Below, one piece after another: positions 43,838-52,756 of a stretch of 64,000 nucleotides of DNA. Source of the stretch: an uncultured Eubacterium sp. (lineage in GTDB: Bacteria; Bacillota; Clostridia; Lachnospirales; Lachnospiraceae). Below the pieces are notes generated by a model that searched no databases, had not been told where the DNA came from, and saw only the letters and a list, made by a program, of their open reading frames with translations. Made by a program: the position numbers and the translations under genes. Where the stretch lies: contig CAKRFN010000013.1 of the NCBI GenBank assembly GCA_934320655.1, forward strand, positions 29,358 through 93,357, given 5' to 3'. Position 1 is the stretch's first letter. Each line of letters starts with the position of its first letter.

Positions 43838-46219
43838 CGCTGTTGTCTCCTTTTCCTGTTTTATACTTTTCATTTGATTTTCATTCTTATTCTGATCCGA
43901 ATGCTCATTTGTATTCTGATTTGTCGTCTGATCCGCATGTTTTTTCCTGATTTTTTTATCCTTTTTCGTGCTGTGCACATCGAACAGATTCAGCCGCAGC
44001 GCATTCGTCACCACGCAAAAGCTCGACAGACTCATCGCCGCAGCGCCAAACATCGGATTCAATTTCCAACCGAATATAGGATACCACACTCCGGCGGCGA
44101 GCGGAATACCTATTACATTATAAATAAATGCCCAGAACAGATTTTCATGGATATTTTTGAGGGTCTGACGGCTCAGGCGCACCGCTGCCGCGACATCCAT
44201 CAGACTGCTTTTCATGAGTACGACATCCGCCGCATCGATCGCGACATCCGTTCCGGCTCCGATCGCGATACCGATATCTGCGCGCGTGAGTGCCGGTGCA
44301 TCATTGATACCGTCACCGACCATCGCTACCTTGCCGTCGGCTGCCAGCCGCCGGACGACTTCTTCCTTGCCCTCCGGCAGCACATCGGAGATCACTTCAT
44401 CGACACCCGCCTGTGTACCGATCGCAGCCGCGGTACGCGCATTGTCTCCGGTCAGCATCACGACACGAATACCCATATTCTGCATTTGCATAATCGCCTC
44501 ATGCGAATCCTCTTTGATGACATCCGCCACCGCAATCATGCCGAGCAGCCGGTCTCCCTCTGCGAAAAACAGCGGTGTCTTTCCCGCAGCCGCACACGCA
44601 TCCGCCTGCTCACACAGCTCCTGCGGCAGTTCATACTGCTCGCCCATAAAGCTCCTGCTGCCACCGCTGACAGGCACGCCGCCCATCAGAGCACGCAAGC
44701 CTCCGCCGACAACTGCCGTGAATTGTTCGACCGGTGTCAATTCCATCTGTTTTGCCGCAGCCGCATCCATGATCGCACGCGCCAGCGGATGCTCACTGCT
44801 TTGTTCCATCGATGCCGCCTTTTGCAGCAGAGTATTTTCATCCAGCCCGCTCATCGGCACGAGATCCGTGACGCGCGGCTCGCCGCGTGTGATCGTTCCG
44901 GTCTTATCGAGTGCGATCGTCGGAATCTTTCCGGTTTCTTCCAAGGATACCGCTGTCTTAAACAAAACGCCTGCCTTTGCGCCCATACCGCTGCCGACCA
45001 TGATCGCCACCGGTGTCGCGAGACCGAGCGCACACGGACAACTGATGACAAGCACGCTGATTCCCCGCGCAAGCGCAAATCCAAAGCTCTCACCGGCAAT
45101 CAGCCACGCGATGATCGTAACGAGTGCAATCACAATGACGGTCGGCACGAACACACCCGATACCTGATCCGCTACCTTTGCGACCGGTGCTTTTGTGGCG
45201 CTCGCCTCGCTGACCATGCGGATGATATTTGCAAGCGTCGTATCCTCACCGACATGCGTCGCCTCACAGGTCAGAAAGCCTGCGCGGTTGATCGTTGCCG
45301 CCGATACGTTATCGCCCTCCGTCTTATCGACCGGAATACTCTCTCCGGTCAGTGCGGATTCATCCACGGCACTTGTGCCGCTTTTTACGATTCCGTCAAC
45401 AGGAATGCTCTCACCCGGACGCACGACAAACAGATCTCCCGGCTTCACATCCTCGACCGGTACGGTCTGTTCCTCGCCGTCTACGAGTAACACCGCCGTT
45501 TTGGGTGCCAGATTCATCAGACTCTTTAACGCATCCGTCGTGCGTCCCTTTGCACGCGCCTCAAGCATCTTTCCCACGGTGATGAGCGTCAGTATCATCG
45601 CGGCGGACTCAAAATAAAATTCATGATGATATGCCATCATCTGCATATGGTCGCCGTCAAGTGCCGCCTGACTCATCCCATAGAGCGCATAGACACTGTA
45701 TCCAAACGACGCGGTCGCGCCGAGTGCCACGAGCGTGTCCATATTCGGCGACCGGTGTAACAGACTGCCAAAGCCGTTGACGAAAAATTTCTGGTTGATC
45801 ACCATAATCATGCCTGTAAATAAAAGCTGCGTGATGCCCTGTGCCAGCATATTATTTGCCAAAAAGCTGCCGACCGGCCAGTTCCACATCATGTGTCCCA
45901 TGGACAGATACATGAGCGGCACTAAAAACAGGAGCGATGCGATGAGCCGCCGTTTCATTTTCGGTGTTTCCTTGTCTGCCAGCGCATCCGCCTGATCGCT
46001 CGCGGAATGCTGCTCCTGCAAGCCTTTTTTCGATGCGCCGTATCCGGCGTGCTCGACTGCCGCGATGACAGCCCCGCTGTCAGCCGTTCCCTCTACGATC
46101 ATTGAGTTGGTCAACAGGCTGACCGATACACTCTCCACGCCATCGACTGCACGCACGGCTTTCTCTACGCGCGAGCTGCACGCCGCGCAGCTCATACCTG
46201 TTACGTTATATTGTTCCAT
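43628..46219 (-). CDS. copA: Copper-exporting P1B-type ATPase CopA with a C-terminal CopZ-like domain
   Basis: 863 residues. An N-terminal HMA domain has GMSCAACSSRVEKAV. Eight membrane helices include the copper-binding CPC (LVISCPCALGLATPVAIMVG). Phosphorylation site DKTGTITRG, HP motif SSEHPLARAI and hinge GDGINDAPALTRADIG are intact. The usual end MSLSSFCVVTNALRLN is followed by a linker of about 40 residues rich in Lys, Asn and Gln. A second HMA domain then begins at residue 795 (MTKTMHIEGMMCGHCEARV). This is a copper chaperone fused to the pump. A ribosome site and ATG at 43837 could also make the last 69 residues alone. It lies 100 nt downstream of csoR and is expected to be derepressed by Cu(I). 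Confidence 0.95.
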   Translation of the reverse strand: MEQYNVTGMSCAACSSRVEKAVRAVDGVESVSVSLLTNSMIVEGTADSGAVIAAVEHAGYGASKKGLQEQHSASDQADALADKETPKMKRRLIASLLFLVPLMYLSMGHMMWNWPVGSFLANNMLAQGITQLLFTGMIMVINQKFFVNGFGSLLHRSPNMDTLVALGATASFGYSVYALYGMSQAALDGDHMQMMAYHHEFYFESAAMILTLITVGKMLEARAKGRTTDALKSLMNLAPKTAVLLVDGEEQTVPVEDVKPGDLFVVRPGESIPVDGIVKSGTSAVDESALTGESIPVDKTEGDNVSAATINRAGFLTCEATHVGEDTTLANIIRMVSEASATKAPVAKVADQVSGVFVPTVIVIALVTIIAWLIAGESFGFALARGISVLVISCPCALGLATPVAIMVGSGMGAKAGVLFKTAVSLEETGKIPTIALDKTGTITRGEPRVTDLVPMSGLDENTLLQKAASMEQSSEHPLARAIMDAAAAKQMELTPVEQFTAVVGGGLRALMGGVPVSGGSRSFMGEQYELPQELCEQADACAAAGKTPLFFAEGDRLLGMIAVADVIKEDSHEAIMQMQNMGIRVVMLTGDNARTAAAIGTQAGVDEVISDVLPEGKEEVVRRLAADGKVAMVGDGINDAPALTRADIGIAIGAGTDVAIDAADVVLMKSSLMDVAAAVRLSRQTLKNIHENLFWAFIYNVIGIPLAAGVWYPIFGWKLNPMFGAAAMSLSSFCVVTNALRLNLFDVHSTKKDKKIRKKHADQTTNQNTNEHSDQNKNENQMKSIKQEKETTAMTKTMHIEGMMCGHCEARVKKTLEAIEGVSEAAVSHEAGTAVVTLAADVADAVLKDAVEAQDYKVTGIE

Positions 46220-46319
46220 TATTTCTCACACTCCTTATGTTATCTCATGCTATCTCTTATTATTATGTTTCATTCTCCCATGCTTCTTTATGAGTTCTTT
46301 GATCTTATATCCTTTATCA

Positions 46320-46661
46320 TCATCGCATGAGCTTCTGTAAGGTATTGACCAGCTCATCGACGACCGCATCATTACCGTTTCGGATGTCATCCGCCACGCA
46401 GGTGCGGATATGGTTTGCCAGCAATACTTTATTGAAGCTGTTCAGTGCAGCCGTCACCGCCGCCACTTGTGTCAATATATCTACACAGTACGCATCATTT
46501 TCAACCATTCCCCGGATACCGCGCACCTGTCCCTCGATACGGCTGAGACGGTTCATCAGATCTTTATATTCTTTTTCATCCCGATTCTTTTTTCGTTCAC
46601 AGCATGTGCAGTCGCACTTGCACGTATTCACATTCTCTTCCAAATTCGCATCTCCTTTCAT
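46320..46661 (-). CDS. csoR: CsoR-family copper-sensing repressor
   Basis: 113 residues from the ATG at 46661 (GGGGG 9 nt upstream); a TTG at 46643 behind AAAGGAG is an alternative. The core NRLSRIEGQVRGIRGMVEND, YCVDILTQVAAVTAALNSFN and LANHIRTCV carries the Cys-His-Cys triad that binds Cu(I), typical of CsoR rather than of RcnR or CstR. The N-terminus adds CKCDCTCCERKK, five cysteines within eight residues, which is not part of the usual family and may bind extra metal. It probably represses the csoR-copA operon through the palindrome between -35 and -10. Confidence 0.92.
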   Translation of the reverse strand: MKGDANLEENVNTCKCDCTCCERKKNRDEKEYKDLMNRLSRIEGQVRGIRGMVENDAYCVDILTQVAAVTAALNSFNKVLLANHIRTCVADDIRNGNDAVVDELVNTLQKLMR

Positions 46662-46666
46662 TTCAA

Positions 46667-46726
46667 AATACCCCCGTCCGGTATTTTTTGCATCACTATA
46701 ATATACCCTCATGGGGTATCTGTCAA
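46667..46726 (-). promoter_or_regulatory. csoR-copA promoter with CsoR-type operators
   Basis: Minus strand TTGACA (46721-46726) and TATTAT (46698-46703) have a 17-nt spacer filled by the palindrome ATACCCCATGAGGGTAT (46703-46719). A second, weaker box AATACC-N7-GGTATT lies at 46667-46685 near the start codon. This GGGTAT-type palindrome is the classical CsoR operator. Apo-CsoR bound in the spacer would shut off the promoter. Confidence 0.85.
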
Positions 46727-46778
46727 TCCCTTCGAGAATAAATTTTTATTGAAAAACGCAAACATATGTTCCAGCAAA

Positions 46779-46816
46779 GAAAAAGAACACTCTGTATCTA
46801 CAGACTGTTCTTTTTC
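46779..46816. terminator. Bidirectional terminator between the sugar kinase and csoR units
   Basis: AAAAAGAACA and TGTTCTTTTT pair across a 17-nt loop that also contains CTGTA/TACAG. A second stem, TTGACGGA/TCCGTCAA, lies at 46852-46877 closer to the kinase stop. Confidence 0.75.
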
Positions 46817-46919
46817 AAATCTTCCATATTTTTCCGTTGTTATCTGATAATTGACGGACAATCTTTCATGCTCCGTCAACTATGACTTGTATACTTTCAT
46901 GTTTTGACCACAAGATCTG

Positions 46920-47876
46920 CTACTTTTCTCCGTCTAACATCTGTTCGACCTCTGCTCGCTCCGGCATCACCCGCAGCGCCCCCTTGCGCGTCGTGATCAG
47001 TGATGCGGCTGCATTTGCAAACCTGAGCATCTCCTTCACATCCTCCGGTGTCCGTCCGTGGATTCCGTGCGTTAGGATGTCGTCGATCATACATGCGCAG
47101 AATGTATCTCCCGCTCCGGTCGTCTCGATCGTATCATCGCGTAAAAACGGTTCTGCCGCTACGCTCTGTCCGTCAAAAAATGCCCGGCTGCCGGACTTTC
47201 CCATCGTCGCACAGACAAACGGGATGTGATACTCCTGCAATAGTTTTGCAACGCCTGCCTCGATGTCCTCCTCTCCGGTCAAGAAGAAAATCTCATCATT
47301 GGAGATCTTTAACAGATCGCACTGGCTGAGTCCCCAGCGGATCTTCTCCTCTGCCAGCTCCATGCTTTTCCACAGCGGTTTGCGCAGATTCGGGTCATAG
47401 GAAATGAGTGCGCCTGCCTCCTTTGCGACGGCAATCGCGTGGCGGGTCGCCGCCTCGCAGACCGGATCGGTCAGTGAGAGACTGCCGAAATGAAAGATTT
47501 TCGCCTTCCGAATCAGTTCAGTATCGACCTCGTCCGCGGTCAGCATCATGTCCGCGCCGGGGCTACGGTAAAATGAAAAGCTGCGGTCGCCGTCAGGTGC
47601 GGTCTGCACAAAGGCGAGCGTCGTCGGGATCTGTGCATCGTAGCGCATGCCGCGGGTATCGATGCCCTGCTCTGCGACTGCATCCGCAAGCAGATGTCCG
47701 AATGCGTCTGCGCCGACCTTTCCGATAAAGGCGGTGCGCCTGCCGAGCTTTTCCAGCATCGCCAGCACGTTACACGGTGCTCCGCCCGGATTTGCCTCAA
47801 ATATTTTGTTACCTTGTTCGCTTGTTCCGTTTTCCGTAAAATCAATGAGCAGTTCGCCCAATGCTACGACATCCAT
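46920..47876 (-). CDS. PfkB-family sugar kinase, fructokinase-like
   Basis: 318 residues from the ATG at 47876 (GGGAGG 7 nt upstream); the open frame continues to 48017 without a site. Ribokinase-fold hallmarks: VVALGELLIDFTENG at the start, the substrate loop FEANPGGAPCNVLAML, TTLAFVQTAPDGDRSFSFYR, ALISYDPNLRKPLW, and the anion hole with catalytic Asp TTGAGDTFCACMIDDIL. This wording is closest to bacterial fructokinases, which phosphorylate fructose at carbon 6. It stands alone downstream of the antiporter operon. The substrate is not certain. Confidence 0.88.
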   Translation of the reverse strand: MDVVALGELLIDFTENGTSEQGNKIFEANPGGAPCNVLAMLEKLGRRTAFIGKVGADAFGHLLADAVAEQGIDTRGMRYDAQIPTTLAFVQTAPDGDRSFSFYRSPGADMMLTADEVDTELIRKAKIFHFGSLSLTDPVCEAATRHAIAVAKEAGALISYDPNLRKPLWKSMELAEEKIRWGLSQCDLLKISNDEIFFLTGEEDIEAGVAKLLQEYHIPFVCATMGKSGSRAFFDGQSVAAEPFLRDDTIETTGAGDTFCACMIDDILTHGIHGRTPEDVKEMLRFANAAASLITTRKGALRVMPERAEVEQMLDGEK

Positions 47877-47994
47877 GTTTTTTCCTCCCTTGTGGTTGTT
47901 GGTAGTCAGTAATCTAGTAATAATGTATTTTTGTAGGGGCGCAGCTCCCGCAAGCATGTAAATGATCTCCTGATCTTTTACGGCTTGGCTGCGG

Positions 47995-49887
47995 TCACAC
48001 ATGCAGATCCCCCGCAATCAGATAAAACAGCATCAGACAGAACCCGACCCCAAAGAGCAGCAGCCCGAATGAGATACTGCGCGTAATGACCCGGTTGTTT
48101 TGCGTGATCTGGTCGCTGCACACCGCCAGCCAGTGCACATAGTCCGTCTTGATCGGATTGCGTCTGCGCCACGTATGGTTCGCCAGATCGCGCCCGCGGT
48201 TCATCCATTTACCGAGCGCCCTTGTGAGCGCATTCCCCTCGGTATACTCACGCGGCAGCGGTGTATCGCGGTAGATCGTCCGGCGTAGGAACACAACGAC
48301 CGTATCCACCAGACTGTCACACACGCGGCAGGCAATGCCGCACACACACGGCAAAAACCGAAGCAAAACCGGTCGGTACACCAGATTTTCCAGATCCATC
48401 CATTTTGGCAGACGATCCACGAGCACCCGCCCGCGCCCTTTCGCGTCTGTCATCAGCAGCCTGCGGATCACAAGCACATACACGATCACACCGATTACGA
48501 TCGAATAACCGGCACCCGTTAGATTCTCCAACGAAAAATAATGTACCGCTCCCGATGTTTCTGCAAGTGCATAAAATCCATCACCGAGTGCAGCCACACG
48601 ATCCATCAGCCGGTGCGGAAACAGTCCCCACACCGCCAGCACGACCGCCGGCACTCCAATCGACAGTGCACTGGGCGGTGTCAGGTAACGCTTCATCCCA
48701 TCATACTGCCGCTGCAATGCCTCATCCGTATTTTTTTCTATAAAGATCGTCACAAACAGCTTCGTCATATACGCGACAGTCAGCCCGCCGCTCACGATAA
48801 ATACAATCTCCAGCACCTTCATCCAGCCGACAGCGCCGTATTCGAGAATACTCTCATGGATCAATGTCTTGCTGATGTAACCGCTAAACAGCGGAATACC
48901 TCCGATCGACAATGAACCCACCGCAAAGCAGCCTGCCAGAAACGGTTTTTTCTGCCCAAAACCGCGGATCTCATTCAGATCCAGCCGGTGCGTCTGCATA
49001 TAGATCACACCTGCCGACAAAAACAGCACGAGCTTGATCAGAGAATGGTTGATCATGTGCAGCATCGCTCCGTGCGCCGCCAGCGCGTGTTCGCCGTACA
49101 GCAGTCCGCACATGCCGATGCCTGTCATAATAAAACCAATCTGCGAAACCGACGAGCACGCAAGGGTGCGTTTCAGATCCAGTGCAAACACCGCCAGCAC
49201 CGCGCCCACAAACATCGTACACGCGCCTAAAATGAGAATCAGCCTGCCCCACGCCGGATCACCTGTAAACAGCCGTACCGTGAGCGCGATCACACCGAAA
49301 ATACCGGTTTTCGTCAGCACACCGGACAGCAGCGCGGACGCCGGTGCAGGTGCGACCGGATGCGCTTTCGGCAGCCAGATGTGTAACGGAAAAACACCCG
49401 CCTTTGCCCCGAATCCGGTCAGAATACACACGCCCGCCGCATAGTACATCGGCGTCGGCGCGATCTCCGCCGTCCGTCTGCCCAGTTCCTCAAAATCGAG
49501 CGTTCCAAACATATGATACAGCAGGAACATGCCCATGAGCATAACCAGACCACCGATCACCGCCACCGCCAGATACGTGTCCGCTGCGCGCAGCGCCTCC
49601 GCTTTTTCCGTCTGGGCGACCCATGTATAGGATGTTAACGACATGATCTCAAAGAAAATAAACGCCGTAAAAAAGTCTGCCGACAAAAATACGCCGACCG
49701 TCGCAGCGAGTGTCACGACCGTAAACAGGTAATATCTCACCCTGTGCGCCTCGTGCTTCATATAGTCACAGGACAGCGCCAGTGCAAAAAGCCATGCAAA
49801 AACCGCCACTGTCACAAAGACCGCGCGGAACCCGTCCAGTTCAAAGCTCAGACCGTATCCGCACAGCTCCGGAAGATAAAATCGCAT
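47995..49887 (-). CDS. NuoL/MrpA-type antiporter-like subunit, last gene of the Mrp-like operon
   Basis: 630 residues with about 14 core membrane helices, then an amphipathic segment and a last helix (SFGLLLFGVGFCLMLFYLI). The proton-path residues of complex I-type antiporters are present: Glu in FFEIMSLTSYTWV (TM5), Lys in GFGAKAGVFPLHIWLPKAHP (TM7), Lys in SGVLTKTGIFGV (TM8) and Lys in SGYISKTLIHE (TM12). Proton or sodium translocation is therefore likely. It is shorter than true MrpA (about 770-800) and lacks the MrpA-specific C-terminal MbhD/E-like end; those domains are encoded separately upstream. Starts after GGAGGG, 14 nt from the previous gene. Confidence 0.88.
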   Translation of the reverse strand: MRFYLPELCGYGLSFELDGFRAVFVTVAVFAWLFALALSCDYMKHEAHRVRYYLFTVVTLAATVGVFLSADFFTAFIFFEIMSLTSYTWVAQTEKAEALRAADTYLAVAVIGGLVMLMGMFLLYHMFGTLDFEELGRRTAEIAPTPMYYAAGVCILTGFGAKAGVFPLHIWLPKAHPVAPAPASALLSGVLTKTGIFGVIALTVRLFTGDPAWGRLILILGACTMFVGAVLAVFALDLKRTLACSSVSQIGFIMTGIGMCGLLYGEHALAAHGAMLHMINHSLIKLVLFLSAGVIYMQTHRLDLNEIRGFGQKKPFLAGCFAVGSLSIGGIPLFSGYISKTLIHESILEYGAVGWMKVLEIVFIVSGGLTVAYMTKLFVTIFIEKNTDEALQRQYDGMKRYLTPPSALSIGVPAVVLAVWGLFPHRLMDRVAALGDGFYALAETSGAVHYFSLENLTGAGYSIVIGVIVYVLVIRRLLMTDAKGRGRVLVDRLPKWMDLENLVYRPVLLRFLPCVCGIACRVCDSLVDTVVVFLRRTIYRDTPLPREYTEGNALTRALGKWMNRGRDLANHTWRRRNPIKTDYVHWLAVCSDQITQNNRVITRSISFGLLLFGVGFCLMLFYLIAGDLHV

Positions 49888-49901
49888 ACATGTCCCTCCT
49901 T

Positions 49902-51374
49902 CTATAGCTCTGATGCCAGCGCCGTAAACAGCTTCACGAGCGGCTCACTGTGCAGTCCAAACAAAAACAGCACGAGCACAAAAACGACAAGCGGCACGAG
50001 CATCCGCCAGCCCGGATCACGGTAACCCGCTACCGTGCCATAATCAAACTCCCTGCCCGGACAAAACGCGCGGAACGAAATACTCATCATATAGATGGCG
50101 GTCAGCAGCGCCGATACGAGCAGCGCGAACACACCGACGAGCGCCAGCGGCTGTTCACTCGATACTGCTGCCTTTGCCAGATTCCATTTGCTGATAAAGC
50201 CCGGCAGTCCCGGCACTCCCATCAGCGCCAGTCCCGAAATCGTAAAGATCACAAATGTGACCGGCATCACATGTCCCAGTCCATTGATCTCATGTACATA
50301 ATTTTTCTTCGTCCGGTGCATCACAGCGCCGACGCAGAAAAACGAGCAGATCTTCATAAATGCATGAAATACCATATGACACAGCGCACCCACCAGTCCG
50401 AGCGGACTCATCAACACCACACCAAACAGAATGTACGACAGATTGCTCATCGTCGAATATGCCAGCCGCCGCTTCAAATGCGTTTCCTTGAGCGCACGGC
50501 TGCAGCCATACACGATCGTAATGATCACGAATACGAGCAGCAGCGTCTGTGCCCATGTCCCGCGCAGAAGCTCCGCGCCAAAGCTGTAATAGGTAATCCG
50601 CATCAGCGCAAACGCCCCCGCCTTGACGACTGCAACCGCGTGCAGTAGTGCCGTTACCGGCGTCGGCGCAACACCCGCTTTCGGCAGCCAGCCGCCAAAC
50701 GGCCACATCGCCGCCTTGACCGAAAAGCCGAAAAAAGTGAGCACATAGGCAATCAGCAGGACATTTTGCTGTTCCGCAGCAGCGGCTGTATGCATCACGC
50801 CGCCCGGCACGAAAGCCCCGGTCGTCCCATAGTACAAAATAAAAATCATTCCGATAAACGCAAATGCCGCCCCTCCGAGCGAGTACAGCAGATAGGTGCG
50901 GCTCGCGCTGACCGCCTCCTTGCTGAGCGGGTGGATGATAAGCGGCAGCGTGACCATCGTCAGCATCTCATAAAAGCAGTACATCGTCAGAATATTGCCG
51001 GAAAACGCGATGCCGAGCGTCACACCAAATGTCATCACATAAAACATAAAAAATAACTGCCGGTGCTGCAGATGGCTCATATATTCAAATGCATACAAGG
51101 TCGCCAGCGGCCAGAGAAACGACACGAGCGCCGCGAACACAGTTGCCAGTCCATCGATACGGAAAGCGACCTCCAGATCATTTGCAAAACGAAACAGCGT
51201 GTGCATCTGCCGATCAGAATTTGCAAGTGCATAATACGCAAGTTCAGAAGTGAGCAGCACGACCCCTTCGGTATAGATCATCCAATGCGCATCCTGTTTC
51301 CACCGGATCAGAGAGATCGGCATTGCGAGAAAAACCGGCAGCAAAACGACTGCCACAAGCAAGATTCCATTCAT
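49902..51374 (-). CDS. NuoM/MrpD-type antiporter-like subunit
   Basis: 490 residues from the ATG at 51374 (AAGGGAG 9 nt upstream); the frame extends to 51542 within the preceding gene. About 14 helices. Key residues: Glu in CFYEMLTMVTLPLI, Lys in FFGFSVKAAMWPFGGWLPKAG, Lys in HAVAVVKAGAFAL and Lys in LPGFISKWNLAKAA. It belongs to the proton-conducting transporter family shared by complex I, Mrp antiporters and membrane hydrogenases. It is one of four such genes in a row, all with the functional Glu and Lys residues. Confidence 0.88.
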   Translation of the reverse strand: MNGILLVAVVLLPVFLAMPISLIRWKQDAHWMIYTEGVVLLTSELAYYALANSDRQMHTLFRFANDLEVAFRIDGLATVFAALVSFLWPLATLYAFEYMSHLQHRQLFFMFYVMTFGVTLGIAFSGNILTMYCFYEMLTMVTLPLIIHPLSKEAVSASRTYLLYSLGGAAFAFIGMIFILYYGTTGAFVPGGVMHTAAAAEQQNVLLIAYVLTFFGFSVKAAMWPFGGWLPKAGVAPTPVTALLHAVAVVKAGAFALMRITYYSFGAELLRGTWAQTLLLVFVIITIVYGCSRALKETHLKRRLAYSTMSNLSYILFGVVLMSPLGLVGALCHMVFHAFMKICSFFCVGAVMHRTKKNYVHEINGLGHVMPVTFVIFTISGLALMGVPGLPGFISKWNLAKAAVSSEQPLALVGVFALLVSALLTAIYMMSISFRAFCPGREFDYGTVAGYRDPGWRMLVPLVVFVLVLFLFGLHSEPLVKLFTALASEL

Positions 51375-51388
51375 ATGCCTACTCCCTT

Positions 51389-52729
51389 CTACATAAAATA
51401 TGCTACCAGATTCCGGCAGAATCCGGTCAGTCCGTTTGGAAATATGCCAAGCAGCACAGCCGCTGCCGCGAGTATCACGATCGGCAGGAGCATGAGAAAC
51501 GGCGGCTCTTTTTTCCCAAGCCGTGCGACCTGCTCGCTGCATTCCGGCTCACCGGGGAAAAATCCACGCATCGCAACCGGCAGCAGATATCCGGCTGTCA
51601 ACAGGGCGCTGACGAGCAGCACCACCGGACCGAACCAGCCGAAAAATCCGACATCCGCATCCAGCGCGCCGAGCGCCAGCTGCCATTTACTCACAAATCC
51701 GCTCGTCGGCGGTATACCGACCAGCGCCAGTGCAAAGCAGGTATAACAGCCCAGCAGCACCGGCATTTTCCGCCCGATCCCCTTCAATTCATCCACACGC
51801 TTACAGCCGCAGACCACGACAAACACACCCGCGCATAAAAACAATCCGCACTTGATGATTGCATGAAACCAGACATGCAGCAACGCCCCGGTGAATGCCT
51901 GCTGCTGTAACAGCGACAGCCCGAACAAAATATAGGATACCTGACTGACCGTGGAATATGCGAACCGCTTTTTGATCACAGGCTCCCGATAGGCTAACAT
52001 CGATCCCATAAACACCGTGAGCAGCGTCAGGCTCATCCATGCGGTCTGCACCCATGTCCCACGCAGGAAATCCGCCCCGACAATGTTGTAAACCGTGCGG
52101 ATCGTCGCCAGCACACCGGACTTTACGATGATCGCGGAGAGTGCCGCAGATGCCGGGCTCGGTGCGACCGGATGTGCCGTCGGCAGCCAGCCGTGCAACG
52201 GGAACATACCTGCCTTTGTGCCGAATCCGATCAGCATCAGAAAGACGACAACAAGCAGCGTCTGCTCATGCCCCGCCAGCACAGCCGGATCCAGTCTGCC
52301 GGTCGTGCCAAAGTTTAAGTCCACACAATAATGATTCAGATAAAAAATACCAAACAGTCCGAGATATGCCCCACACAGCGAATAAAACAGATACTTGAGC
52401 GTCGCCATGATCGCCTCGCGCGAATGATTGTGCACGACGAGCAGCATCGACACTAACGTCATCAGCTCGTAACACAAATACATCGTGATAAGGTTCGCCG
52501 ACAGATCCAATCCGAGCAATATGATATAGAGCAGCGCATACGCGAGGAAAAACTGTCCGGGGCGTTCCTCATGCTTCATATATGCAACTGCATAAATTCC
52601 GACCAGTAAAAAGATAAACGTCGTTATCCCCATAAACAACAGGCTGATTCCATCCGCGCCAAAAGAGAGCTCCAAACCCTCTCCCAGCGTCCACAGACGA
52701 ACCGGTGCCACCTCTGTAATCCCTATCAT
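51389..52729 (-). CDS. NuoM/MrpD-type antiporter-like subunit
   Basis: 446 residues, somewhat short for the family because the first one or two helices are reduced. Start after AAGGAG. Key residues: Glu in YLCYELMTLVSMLLVV, Lys in IGFGTKAGMFPLHGWLPTAHP, Lys in LSAIIVKSGVLAT and Lys in TSGFVSKWQLALGA. An antiporter-like channel subunit of the Mrp-type complex. Fifteen nucleotides separate it from the next gene downstream. Confidence 0.87.
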   Translation of the reverse strand: MIGITEVAPVRLWTLGEGLELSFGADGISLLFMGITTFIFLLVGIYAVAYMKHEERPGQFFLAYALLYIILLGLDLSANLITMYLCYELMTLVSMLLVVHNHSREAIMATLKYLFYSLCGAYLGLFGIFYLNHYCVDLNFGTTGRLDPAVLAGHEQTLLVVVFLMLIGFGTKAGMFPLHGWLPTAHPVAPSPASAALSAIIVKSGVLATIRTVYNIVGADFLRGTWVQTAWMSLTLLTVFMGSMLAYREPVIKKRFAYSTVSQVSYILFGLSLLQQQAFTGALLHVWFHAIIKCGLFLCAGVFVVVCGCKRVDELKGIGRKMPVLLGCYTCFALALVGIPPTSGFVSKWQLALGALDADVGFFGWFGPVVLLVSALLTAGYLLPVAMRGFFPGEPECSEQVARLGKKEPPFLMLLPIVILAAAAVLLGIFPNGLTGFCRNLVAYFM

Positions 52730-52756
52730 CCAAAACTCCTTCCGTAATCAGATCCT

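Noticed and set aside
43796..45490. A 564-codon open frame on the plus strand opposite copA
   Set aside because: It is antisense to a full set of copper ATPase motifs, and its sequence is rich in Arg, His and Cys without any recognisable domain.
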